DNA of 34,665 nucleotides from JAKPRU01 sp029568995 (GTDB lineage: Bacteria > Hinthialibacterota > Hinthialibacteria > Hinthialibacterales > JAKPRU01). The stretch is from NCBI GenBank assembly GCA_035430965.1, contig DAOMHQ010000035.1:1-34665 (forward strand). Reading direction: 5' to 3'. A program made the translations under genes and the position numbers. The notes below the pieces were generated by a model. That model saw only the letters and a list, made by a program, of their open reading frames with translations. It was not told the DNA's origin and searched no databases. This document shows, one piece after another, positions 10,701 through 16,715 of this stretch; position 1 is the first letter of the stretch, and every line of letters starts with the position of its first letter.

Positions 10701-11727
10701 TACGCCGACGGCGATTCCGCCGACCAGTACCCCGACGGCTACCGACACGCCGGTCCCAACACCGACTTTCGAGCCGGAGGCCAGCCCCACTCCAACCGTA
10801 ACTCCGACAGAAACACCTGTCCGTACAAGGTGGGAATTCAATCAGGACGACGATTTCGAGGGCTGGGGGATGACAAATATCCAGGATGCCACCGTTCAGG
10901 ATGGCGTCCTGGCAGGCCGGGCAAGCACCAGTGATCCGTTTGTTCGCCTCAATCTCCGGCCCAGTCTGCCACGGCAGGCCTTCCAGGCCGTAGCCGTTCG
11001 GATCCGGGTGGACACGGAAACATCGTGCCAGGTCTTTATCGGCGCAAACGGATTCAAATCGCTTGGGAATTACGCGTTGGCTGCCGGGACGTTCAATACG
11101 GTGGTGGCTTCCTTCACCCCGGATGTCCTTCTCGCAAACGAACTCACCTTCATCCGGGTCGATCCCGCGATTGCCGAGGGCGTAAACTTCGAGATCGACT
11201 GGATCGAACTGGTTCCGTTGGAGATCGTTCCGACAGAGACACCGACTCCGATTGTGCCCCCGACCCCGACCCTCGAACCCGGTGTTACTCCAACGCCGAT
11301 ACCCACCGTGACCCCAACTCCCACGCCTCCCTCGCCGGGATGGAACTTCAATGAGAGTGGGAATTTTGAGGGCTGGGTACCGGCGAATATCACCGGAGCC
11401 GCTGTACAGGATGGCGTTCTGAAAGGACGAGCGACCAACACCGATCCGATTATCCGCTTGAATTTCCAGCCAAACCTTGCGAGAGGATCACTGACGGCCG
11501 TTACCGTTCGTATCAAGGTTGATGCTGCAACACAATGCCAGATTTTTGTTGGCGCGAATGGATTCAAACGTCTCGGCAACTACTCCCTGACTCCGGGAGA
11601 GTTCCAGGAGATAACAGCGCAATTCAGCTCCGAGGTCCTCGCCGCAGGCGAACTCACTTTCCTGCGAGTCGATCCGGCTATTGCTCAGGGAGTGAACTGT
11701 GAGATCGATTGGGTAAAACTCGAATAA
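1798..11727 (+). CDS. Giant secreted multi-domain surface/adhesin-like protein (about 3,309 aa)
   Basis: The start is set by GGAGG at 1782 and an N-terminal signal peptide (hydrophobic about 15-30, likely cut after AFA at 32). Order by residue: delta-60-type repeats (about 34-440, recurring SLDT(S/T)F and DGK); a domain resembling the BNR-neuraminidase-associated N-domain (about 450-588); a GEVED-like domain (about 591-742, ending GEAEDYTV); cadherin-like repeats (about 745-2300), most of them 158-159 residues and starting NDAP; three Cadherin/Big_9-like repeats (2305-2579); then a Thr-Pro linker, domain A, linker, A, linker, B, linker, B to the end. The protein is probably exported and cell-surface or matrix associated; adhesion is an inference from the domain types. 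No LPXTG, PEP-CTERM or T9SS-type C-terminal signal was recognised. The C-terminal half matches the gene upstream, suggesting gene duplication plus repeat expansion. Terminator follows at 11756. Confidence 0.9.
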   Translation: MLNVECGDSLCLSRGVFLLAVIVFFVPCLAFASVGGLDCTFGTCGMAFASHANNYAQGDAMAIYTSGTYTGKFVVAGTVEGSGGTDDFCAARFNSNGSLDTSFYSTGWAPAIDFSGSYDRPGGVAVYSGGTHDGKVVVVGSANISSTDYLAVVRYNADGSLDTTFGSSGLFSALIGGTSSYWTDVVIDSSNKIYVVGTISSNLSAIVRLNENGGLDTSFSTDGIQTVNVSTAGSQMEGFVSVALSGSSIWAGGWACDSSSDNWYQIVKFDTSGNLDTSFSGDGILMLSVNTGSHGNGFIAVQTDGKVLIGGYADDTNNVRDFGIARVNTDGSLDTTFSGDGKVLVDVGGSSDELYGLAVQSDGKIVAVGVAYDFGIVRLNSDGSLDTTFGNGGKNLYELGDDDRPYAGVVIQSDGKIVSGGWSGPSDNRKFALTRTAITSSAMSYCAGITTQPTTTSVMQTKTADILCVKINMGGDSSPLNLTQFNFSTTGSTNAADISAAKVYYTGSSNTFAQTNQFGSTINNPSGTMTFNDSRTLAEGINYFWLEYAIASGATPGNVVDAQCTNYTISGAGTVAPSVTSPTGSRTVALLDYPTVTPGSPSDNEYNWITNVTFNTINNNTGQSGTNNQDGYTDYHSTLSTSVLLSTGYNLSVTINNSAGGGDYIKAYFDWNQDLDFLDTDERVVLGTNLPASSATTRSTTINVPAGATGGSTRMRIVTDYSSTLDNGRIDYGEAEDYTVTITSPNTAPTISIDNSTLSYNENAAATQIDGAATANDTDGDSDWNTGKLEVQITANAESADELSIPDNLVGTINTSGTNLQNGATVIGTLSASEGTVTGSTKLTITFNANATNALVLSVVRAIYYRNTSDAPGTSNRTVTFTVTDNDSATASDTRTIQVNVSNDAPSFSGLDATPTFTENGAGVVLDSNATIVDPELDAANNFNGATLTLVRNGGANSDDIYTETGSLGTLSQGSSFTYSGTTIGTVTTNSGGTLVLTFNSSATSARVDGTLQSIAYSNTNNIPPSSVQINFTINDGNSGGQGSGGALQGTGSVTVSITATNDAPSFSGLDGTPTFTEGGSAVVLDGNATIADPELDAADNFNGATLTLARNGGANTDDAFSGSGNLAALTQGGNLTLSAVDIGTVTTNSGGTLLLTFNGSATSARIDETLQSIAYSNSNDAPPANVQISFTINDGNSGAQGGGGAKQGTGSVTVTITGTNDAPSFSGLDGTPTFTEDGSAVVLDSNATIGDPELDTANNFSGATLTLVRNGGANAEDVFSNSGSLGALSQGGSLTYGGTIGTVTTNSGGTLVLTFNASATSASVDGTLQSITYSNTNNVPPTSIQINFAVNDGNSGGQGSGGALQGTGSVTVSITATNDAPSFSGLDGTPTFTEGGSAVVLDGNATIADPELDAADNFNGATLTLARNGGANADDAFSGSGNLAALTQGGNLTLNSVDIGTVTTNSGGTLVLTFNGSATGARVDETLRSIAYSNSNDVPPANVQINFTINDGNSGAQGGGGAKQGTGSITVTLSGVNDAPTFSDLDATPTHTEGTGDTVLDSNATISDPELDAANNYNGATLTLVRNGGANAGDVFSATGNLSTLTQGGNITLSAVNIGTVTTNSGGTLLLTFNASATSARVDETLQSIAYRNTNDNPPTSIQIDYTINDGNSGSQGSGGAKQGTGSVTVTITPTNDAPLADLDADNSSGAAGYDYQTVFAAGSDSIAVTDTDLTITDPDNTNMVSGSVILSGTKDGEDEYLVLPVFAGGEIDEGLTITLVSSTRIDLSGSAPIADYITAIQSIEYNNSSDLGSVTTGNRVVSVYVNDGLANSNIAQATISVQFAPIVELDANDSSGAVGYDYNGTFTEDGGAVPVSDTDTSVVDLDDTNLISARIRLTNALDGGSESIVLTGRSNGDVVNGITINYISPTQIDLSGSSAFANYVILFEEGRYNNTSNAPNQTARTIIFEATDPSANAGPQSTATISIAWANDAPAFAALDNTPGFTEDGSAVVLDGNATVSDPEMDSLNNYNGATLRLERNGGANANDAFSGSGNLAALTQGGNLTLSGTNVGTVNTNSGGVLLLTFNGSATSARADEVLQSIAYSNTSDNPPANVTINYTINDGNTGTQGSGGALQGTGSITVTITGTNDGPVITLSEPSTVYPSGSVIVIDATGTVFDADSADFNAGNMTVDFTSGSTADDRLGVGKQGDNAGQINVTGANVKYGGTVIGTVAGGSNGSTPLVITFTSGSATQSAAQALIRQITFEDVSATPVNQPRIVRYLVSDGDGGTSNSATKTINFNQPPDAVNDTASTAEDTAVTVSVLTNDTDPEMDPLTVTGVTQGAHGNVTFTATTVTYTPAANYHGTDSFTYTIGDGQGNNNTATVNVTVDAVNDAPTANSQSVTTNEDQDLVFTLSGSDVDGDSLTYSIIDYPSHGALVTSSLPQVRYSPHVDYSGSDSFTFRVNDGQVNSTNVGTVNITVNPVNDPPVANHQSVSVHYGSSVQIVLTGSDPEGNPVTYSISTNPAHGSLSGTPPNVTYSPTVGYWGSDAFQFRTNDGAQNSTLPGEVTITVVAPTPSPSPTATHTPTATPTDTPLPTATSTDTPTATNTPTASPTNTPSPSPTVTNTPTATPTHTPGNSPTPTRTPTATNTATATPTDTPTNTPTATVTPTATNTPYVPPVPSDVFIVVERVFPSEHKGLLTIRWQSDFNPGVFLISVYKETGELQRTWSAPGVARNASMFFSDTEYGRYYATVSGSTPGGTTTPEIRSRNIVDWFGEVSTPTPGAPTNTPTPTRTPTTKDTPTVTPTPTVTPTYTWTPTPTNTATPTQAPTFTPTPTRLPIEPYEIWISIDAVAGETEMGVLRVSWLCDESPDFFDLKIYRVNENDEGGGRPRLNWTSSGRVRNASMLISEVGRYYVKISARKGSYTSPLVESVNSIWWYGNAATPTPSVTSTATYTPIPTSTPTAIPPTSTPTATDTPVPTPTFEPEASPTPTVTPTETPVRTRWEFNQDDDFEGWGMTNIQDATVQDGVLAGRASTSDPFVRLNLRPSLPRQAFQAVAVRIRVDTETSCQVFIGANGFKSLGNYALAAGTFNTVVASFTPDVLLANELTFIRVDPAIAEGVNFEIDWIELVPLEIVPTETPTPIVPPTPTLEPGVTPTPIPTVTPTPTPPSPGWNFNESGNFEGWVPANITGAAVQDGVLKGRATNTDPIIRLNFQPNLARGSLTAVTVRIKVDAATQCQIFVGANGFKRLGNYSLTPGEFQEITAQFSSEVLAAGELTFLRVDPAIAQGVNCEIDWVKLE
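4504..6885 (+). repeat. Five tandem 474-477 bp repeats within the giant gene
   Basis: Units run 4504-4980, 4981-5457, 5458-5931, 5932-6408 and 6409-6885, each starting at the NDAP codons. Units 1 and 3 resemble each other most, as do units 2 and 4, so the first four form a repeated two-unit block of about 950 bp. A sixth unit of the same kind is at 7774-8250 after two divergent ones (6886-7773). Every complete unit is 158 or 159 codons. Confidence 0.9.
9535..9840 (+). repeat. Thr-Pro linker-coding repeat
   Basis: About 100 codons of degenerate (T/S)-P-T-x repeats separate the cadherin-like array from the first domain A. Shorter linkers of the same kind lie at about 10150-10330, 10645-10820 and 11230-11335. 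The codons vary (ACA, ACG, ACC, ACT), so length polymorphism by slippage is less likely here than in the 48-bp array at the window start. Confidence 0.8.
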
Positions 11728-11755
11728 CCCGGTCTTCTCGGCGCGAGCAAAGAAC

Positions 11756-11794
11756 AACGGCGCAGGGGAAAACTCTCCTGCGCCGTTTCTGTCG
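11756..11794 (+). terminator. Intrinsic terminator after the giant gene
   Basis: An 11-bp perfect stem (11756-11766 with 11777-11787) has a 10-nt loop. Its 3' arm runs into GTTTCTGT. It lies about 30 nt after the stop and separates the surface genes from recN. Confidence 0.7.
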
Positions 11795-11916
11795 ATATCG
11801 AACAGGCTGGCAAGCTACACAGCAAGGCGGAATGGACGGTTCCTTGGAAAAAGGTCTGTCTGTAAGATAGGATCTCATTGCAGATTTGCGTACCATAATA
11901 TTAAAGGCAGCTGTCG

Positions 11917-13650
11917 GTGCTACGGTATCTTTCGATTCGAAATTTTGTGTTGATCGACCGCGCGGAGATCGAATTCTCACCCGGATTGAATGTCCTGACC
12001 GGCGAAACGGGGGCCGGAAAGTCGATTGTCCTGGCGGCGCTCGGACTGCTATTGGGAGATCGTGCCGCCGCCGACCTGGCAGGCGGAGAGGGTGGCGAGG
12101 CAACGGTGGAAGCCACCTTCGAATACAACAACGATACACCCGAAAAGGATGCCATCGACTCCATCCTGGACCTCGCAGGAATCAACCGGGAAGAGGGGAC
12201 GCTGCTGCTCAGCCGAACCGTATCCGCCGATGAGCGCAGCCGCATGTTCATCAATAACAGCCCGGCGTTAGTTCGTGTGTTGAAGGAACTCGGAACGGTT
12301 CTGGTCGATCTGCACGGGCAGCATGAGCATCAATCGCTCCTGCGTCGCGCTACATACCGCGCCGTGGTGGACCGATATGGTGTGAAACCGGAGTTGCTCT
12401 CCCGCTATAACGATCTATATGTTCGTTGGCAGCATTGCCGGGACCGCCTCGCTTCCCTGGAGGGCGACGAGCGCGAACGCCGACGGCGCGAGGACATTTT
12501 ACGCTACCAGATCCAGGAACTGGAAGCTGCAAAACTACAGCCCAGCGAAGAGGAAGATCTCGACCGCGAACTCCGGATCGTGCAACACGCGGAAAAACTA
12601 TCGGAACAGGCACACCGGGTCTACCGGGATCTTTACGAGGGAGACGGCGACAGACCATCGGTTCTTGACCAGCTGGGGCATCTTCACCAGGTCGTTCAGG
12701 GAATGCATCTCCTCGATGAGGGCCTCAAAGGCGTTTATGAATCCTGGATTGGCCCGATCAGCGAACTGGAGGAACTGGCCCGCGAAATCCGAGGCTATGC
12801 ACATAAGATCGAATTCGATCCGCAACGGCTTGAAGAACTGAACGAACGGAAACGTCTAATTCAAGATTTGAAGGCGAAGTACGGAAACAACGTCGCGGAT
12901 TTGCTTCAATACCTGGAGTCGGCTAAAACCGAACTCGGACAAATCGAGAATCGCGGCGAGGAACTGACTCAACTGAGAAAAGAGCAGAGTGAGATTGAAA
13001 ACCAGATCGGGCAGGCGATGGAGACTCTGCTGAAAGAACGTCGCCGGATCGGCGAAAAACTTTCCAATGCCATCGCAGGAGAACTGTCGCACCTCGGAAT
13101 GAAGGGCGCGCAGTTTGCCGTATCCGTTCTGCCGACAAACGATCCCGACGGCATCCCGGCAGGCGAATTCGGCCCCGTTCGCCCAGGCCCCGGAGGCGGG
13201 GACGAGATCGAATTCCTCCTGTCAACCATTCCGAATCGCCCTCTACGCCCACTGCGGGATGTGGCTTCCGGCGGCGAAATCTCCCGGATCATGCTCGCGC
13301 TGAAGTACATTCTGGGAAAAGCCCATCTGGTCCCCACCATGATTTTCGATGAAATCGACCTTGGCATCGGCGGGAAAACCGCCGACGTAATCGCTCAACG
13401 GCTACAGGATCTATCGAACGAGAAACAGGTGATTTGTATCACCCACCTGCCGCAGATCGCCGCACGCGCGGAAACCAATCTCTGCGTGGTGAAAACCGCT
13501 ACCGGCAAGGCTGCAAGAACACGGATTGAACCTCTGAACGGAAAAGAGCGGGAAGATGAACTGGTGCGGATGCTCGGTGGAGAGGAATCTTCCCGCTCCT
13601 ACGCCCGCGAAATGTTGAATGGATTCAAAAAGGTCAAAATGAAAAAATGA
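11917..13650 (+). CDS. recN: DNA repair protein RecN
   Basis: RecN is an SMC-like ATPase acting at double-strand breaks in RecA-dependent repair. The product is 577 aa, close to the usual 550-570. Visible: the family N-terminus with Walker A GETGAGKS (29-36), a long charged coiled-coil centre (about 150-370), the ABC signature VASGGEIS (about 449-456) and Walker B IFDEIDLGIGG (about 475-485). The start is a GTG with AAAGG at 11903-11907, 9 nt upstream, and matches the conserved beginning LRYLSIRNF. The stop overlaps the next gene's start as ATGA, so recN and dsbD are probably translationally coupled. No SOS box was recognised upstream, though the regulator's motif in this lineage is unknown. 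Confidence 0.96.
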   Translation: MLRYLSIRNFVLIDRAEIEFSPGLNVLTGETGAGKSIVLAALGLLLGDRAAADLAGGEGGEATVEATFEYNNDTPEKDAIDSILDLAGINREEGTLLLSRTVSADERSRMFINNSPALVRVLKELGTVLVDLHGQHEHQSLLRRATYRAVVDRYGVKPELLSRYNDLYVRWQHCRDRLASLEGDERERRRREDILRYQIQELEAAKLQPSEEEDLDRELRIVQHAEKLSEQAHRVYRDLYEGDGDRPSVLDQLGHLHQVVQGMHLLDEGLKGVYESWIGPISELEELAREIRGYAHKIEFDPQRLEELNERKRLIQDLKAKYGNNVADLLQYLESAKTELGQIENRGEELTQLRKEQSEIENQIGQAMETLLKERRRIGEKLSNAIAGELSHLGMKGAQFAVSVLPTNDPDGIPAGEFGPVRPGPGGGDEIEFLLSTIPNRPLRPLRDVASGGEISRIMLALKYILGKAHLVPTMIFDEIDLGIGGKTADVIAQRLQDLSNEKQVICITHLPQIAARAETNLCVVKTATGKAARTRIEPLNGKEREDELVRMLGGEESSRSYAREMLNGFKKVKMKK

Positions 13651-15419
13651 AAACACCTCCGTTTAGGCACATGTTTATATGGCTGTTGATCGGCGGCTTT
13701 TGGGGTATGGCTGCTTCCATTCAAGCACAGGATCTCACACCCGATCAGGCATTTATCTGGTCCGCCACGGCCCCGGCAACTGCGTTTGCGCCGGGGGATC
13801 AGGGTGAGATTCAGTTTGTTTTAACAATAGCCGAAAATCATTACGTCTATCGCGATTCCGTTTCCATCCGATCCGAAACGGTTCCGGGCATTACACTTTC
13901 CGATCCGATTTACCCGGAAGCAACATTGAAATACGATAAGTACGAAGAGAAAGACGTGGCCATATATGAAGGCGTTGTAGAGATTCGTGTACCCTTCACT
14001 ATTACCGATCAGGCATCACAAGGGGAAATTCCCATCCACTTTACCGCCAGACATCGCGGTTGTTCGCCGGAAATCTGTTTCCTTCCCACGAAAAATGTCC
14101 TGGATGTCTCTATTCGAGTTGGCGAAGCCAATGCGCAGCCAACCCCGGCGGGATTTATTCCAATCGAGCGGGCCTCGGAACAGAGAACAGACTTATTCTC
14201 AAAAGGATTACTCTACACGTTTCTTGTGATCTTTCTGGGCGGGGTGGGCACATGCTTTACGCCATGCGTTTATCCGCTGATTCCGATCACGATTACTATT
14301 TTCGGCGCGAAGGACGTTCCTCGATGGAAAGCCTTCACCCTGTCGGTTACTTATGTGCTCGGAATATGCCTGATGTTCTCTGCCCTGGGTCTCACCGCCG
14401 CGGGAACCGGCGCGGTGTTCGGGTCGGTTATGGCCAATCCCATTGTTGTTGGCATCGTTATGCTGGTCCTGGCGGGATTCGGATTCTCCATGCTGGGCCT
14501 GTTTGAAATCCGGGTTCCATCCACCATACAGGCTCGTCTGTCTTCGCTTGGCGGACGCGGCTATGGCGGCGCTTTCGGCATGGGGCTTGTCGCCGGAATT
14601 ATTGCCGCCCCGTGTACCGGCCCGGTACTCGGAACCGTCCTGATTTATGTCGCCTCATCCGGGAATCTATTTCTGGGATTTTGGCTACTCTTCACGTATG
14701 CACTGGGCATCGGTGTGTTGTTTATTCTTCTGGGGACCTTTTCCGGAGCGATTTCGTATTTACCTCGTTCCGGTGTATGGATGGAAGGTGTCAAGGCAAT
14801 CTTCGCAGTCATTTTGCTCGCCATGGCTCTTTACTTCGGCAAGTCCGCATTCCCTGTCCTCGGCAAGATCCTGAAGCCACTGCCGGCAGGATTGATCCTG
14901 GGATGCCTCCTGGTTCTGGTCTCCCTGCCGTTGGGAGCGATTCACCGTTCATTTCATGGGCTTTCCGGTATGCGCAGGCCGCTCAAGAGTGTTGGGATCG
15001 TCCTGGCTGTTCTCGGCCTCTATCTCAGTGTCGGCGCGTTTACGACACCGCAGAAGAGCCTGATCGACTGGATTTATGACGAACAGGCCGGTCTGGACCT
15101 GGCGCGTGCCGAGCAAAAACCTGTCGTGATTGACGTCTGGGCGGAATGGTGCGCCGCCTGTATTGAATTGGATATGACTACATTCCGCGATCCGCGTGTT
15201 GTGGAGCGCCTCAAGGATTTCGTGACCGTCAAGCTCGACTTCACGGAGGAGACCCCTGAGCGCGAACGATTGCAGAAAAAATACAGCATCCCCGGAATGC
15301 CGGTGTTGCTGTTTTATAGCCGATCCGGTGAATATCTGCCTGATGCCGGCCTGATCGGGTATCATAGCGCTGATGAATTCCTTGCGCATCTGGACAAGAT
15401 CGTGGATTCCAATAGTTAA
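13647..15419 (+). CDS. dsbD: Protein-disulfide reductase DsbD (thiol:disulfide interchange)
   Basis: DsbD carries electrons from cytoplasmic thioredoxin across the inner membrane to periplasmic thiol partners. The product is 590 aa (E. coli about 565). Visible order: signal peptide (cut near SIQA/QD, about 27-28); periplasmic alpha domain with the redox pair C139/C144 in GCSPEICFLP; an eight-helix-like membrane core with C203/C207 (CFTPCVYP) and C323 (APCTGP); and a C-terminal thioredoxin domain with WCAAC (C502/C505). All three redox pairs are present, so the full relay should work. The start overlaps recN by 4 nt; tgt begins 11 nt downstream. Clients may include Cys-rich secreted or cytochrome-maturation proteins, but none is identified here. 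Confidence 0.94.
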   Translation: MKTPPFRHMFIWLLIGGFWGMAASIQAQDLTPDQAFIWSATAPATAFAPGDQGEIQFVLTIAENHYVYRDSVSIRSETVPGITLSDPIYPEATLKYDKYEEKDVAIYEGVVEIRVPFTITDQASQGEIPIHFTARHRGCSPEICFLPTKNVLDVSIRVGEANAQPTPAGFIPIERASEQRTDLFSKGLLYTFLVIFLGGVGTCFTPCVYPLIPITITIFGAKDVPRWKAFTLSVTYVLGICLMFSALGLTAAGTGAVFGSVMANPIVVGIVMLVLAGFGFSMLGLFEIRVPSTIQARLSSLGGRGYGGAFGMGLVAGIIAAPCTGPVLGTVLIYVASSGNLFLGFWLLFTYALGIGVLFILLGTFSGAISYLPRSGVWMEGVKAIFAVILLAMALYFGKSAFPVLGKILKPLPAGLILGCLLVLVSLPLGAIHRSFHGLSGMRRPLKSVGIVLAVLGLYLSVGAFTTPQKSLIDWIYDEQAGLDLARAEQKPVVIDVWAEWCAACIELDMTTFRDPRVVERLKDFVTVKLDFTEETPERERLQKKYSIPGMPVLLFYSRSGEYLPDAGLIGYHSADEFLAHLDKIVDSNS

Positions 15420-15430
15420 TTGCATGATCG

Positions 15431-16546
15431 ATGACAATGTTTGAATATGATATCACCGCCAAAGAAGGCCGGGCACGCACCGGAAGATTCCACACACCCC
15501 ACGGGATTGTGGATTCGCCTGCATTTATGCCGGTGGGAACTAATGCAACCGTAAAAGCATTAACGCCGGAGGAGATTCGTGAAACCGGAAGCCAGATCAT
15601 CCTGGGAAACGCGTATCACCTCTACCTTCGGCCTGGAGCGGATGTTGTCGAGAAACTCGGCGGCCTGCACCGATTTATGGGATGGGACGGCCCTATCTTG
15701 ACCGATAGCGGGGGCTTCCAGGTGTACAGCCTTGCGCCCTTGCGTACAATCGATGCCGATGGGGTCACTTTTCGCTCTCACATCGACGGTTCCATGCATC
15801 GTTTCACACCCGAATCGACAATCCGCTTGCAGGAACGGCTTGGCGCGGATGTTATCATGTGCCTGGACGAATGCCCCGCTCACGATCTACCGGACCTGGA
15901 GATGCGGCAATCCATGGAATTAACGAATCAATGGGCGGAACGCTGTGTGAAGGCTAAGGAGCGAGACGATCAGGCGCTGTTTCCGATTGTCCAGGGCGGA
16001 ATGAATGCCGATCTTCGCGCGGAGAGCGCACGAATATTGAGCGAATTCGGATCGCCCGGCTATGCAATTGGTGGCTTGTGTGTCGGGGAGGAGAAGGAAC
16101 AAACCCTGGCAATGCTGGAGATATCCGTCTCGCATCTCCCGGAAGATCGACCGCGATACCTCATGGGGGTCGGTACACCCGAGGACTTTCTAGCCTGTAT
16201 CGAGAGAGGCGTCGATCTGTTCGATTGCGTCGTTCCCACACGTCTGGCGCGGAACGGGCATTGCCTTACCTGGTCCGGGAGAATTTCGTTCAAGCAGGCC
16301 CAATACAAGTATGAGCAGGGTCCCGTCGATCCCGAATGTCAATGCAGCTGCTGCCGGAAATATTCACTGGCATATCTCCGCCATCTGTTTCTCGCGGGTG
16401 AAATCCTCGCCTCGCGGTTGGCTACTATTCATAATGTGACTTTTTATCAGGAATTCATGCAGGCGGTTCGAAAAGCAATCGTGTGCGGCAGGTTGAGACT
16501 ATTCCATGAGAAATATCTGACTGGTGCAGGTCGCGCTGCGCTATAA
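15431..16546 (+). CDS. tgt: Queuine tRNA-ribosyltransferase
   Basis: TGT exchanges G34 of GUN-anticodon tRNAs for preQ1 in queuosine synthesis. The product is 371 aa, standard for the bacterial enzyme. Visible: the DSGGFQV motif with general acid/base Asp (D92), the nucleophile Asp in LFDCVVPTR (D265), and a zinc site C303-x-C305-x2-C308 plus H334. An alternative ATG at 15437 is equally close to family starts; no strong Shine-Dalgarno site separates them. It lies 11 nt after dsbD and is likely co-transcribed with it. No other queuosine gene (queA, queCDE, yajC) is in the window. It converges on the ABC exporter gene. Confidence 0.96.
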   Translation: MTMFEYDITAKEGRARTGRFHTPHGIVDSPAFMPVGTNATVKALTPEEIRETGSQIILGNAYHLYLRPGADVVEKLGGLHRFMGWDGPILTDSGGFQVYSLAPLRTIDADGVTFRSHIDGSMHRFTPESTIRLQERLGADVIMCLDECPAHDLPDLEMRQSMELTNQWAERCVKAKERDDQALFPIVQGGMNADLRAESARILSEFGSPGYAIGGLCVGEEKEQTLAMLEISVSHLPEDRPRYLMGVGTPEDFLACIERGVDLFDCVVPTRLARNGHCLTWSGRISFKQAQYKYEQGPVDPECQCSCCRKYSLAYLRHLFLAGEILASRLATIHNVTFYQEFMQAVRKAIVCGRLRLFHEKYLTGAGRAAL

Positions 16547-16560
16547 AGGAGGCACGAACG

Positions 16561-16614
16561 CACGAAGAGAAAGACCCTCACCCCAACCCTCTCCCGGAGG
16601 GAGAGGGAGAAGAG
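16561..16614 (+). repeat. Dispersed hairpin repeat, copy 1
   Basis: This 54-bp element matches 34221-34274 at 53 of 54 positions. It contains the perfect hairpin CCCTCTCCC-GGA-GGGAGAGGG (16587-16607). A shorter inverted relative is at 33944-33976. It lies 14 nt after the tgt stop. CCCTCACCCCAACCC-type elements occur in many unrelated bacterial genomes as intergenic repeats. Confidence 0.85.
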
Positions 16615-16618
16615 GATA

Positions 16619-16660
16619 TTCTCCCCTGGGGAGAAGGGTGGCACAGGCTTCCAGCCTGTG
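16619..16660. terminator. Two adjacent hairpins between convergent tgt and ABC exporter genes
   Basis: TTCTCCCC/GGGGAGAA (16619-16635) and CACAGGCT-TCC-AGCCTGTG (16642-16660) are near-perfect inverted repeats. Together with the hairpin in the dispersed repeat they make three successive stems in a 169-nt convergent gap. None has a U-run on either strand, so a terminator role is plausible but unproven. The second resembles a widespread intergenic repeat (GGCACAGGCT...). Confidence 0.45.
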
Positions 16661-16715
16661 ATGCAGTAGCCAAATGAGTGGACATCTCTTCGTAAATCTG
16701 TGAGCGCCTCCCTGT

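Noticed and set aside
11840..11905. Possible sigma-70 promoter upstream of recN
   Set aside because: TTGGAA and TTGCAG can be paired with AT-rich hexamers, but spacing or the -10 match is poor in each case.
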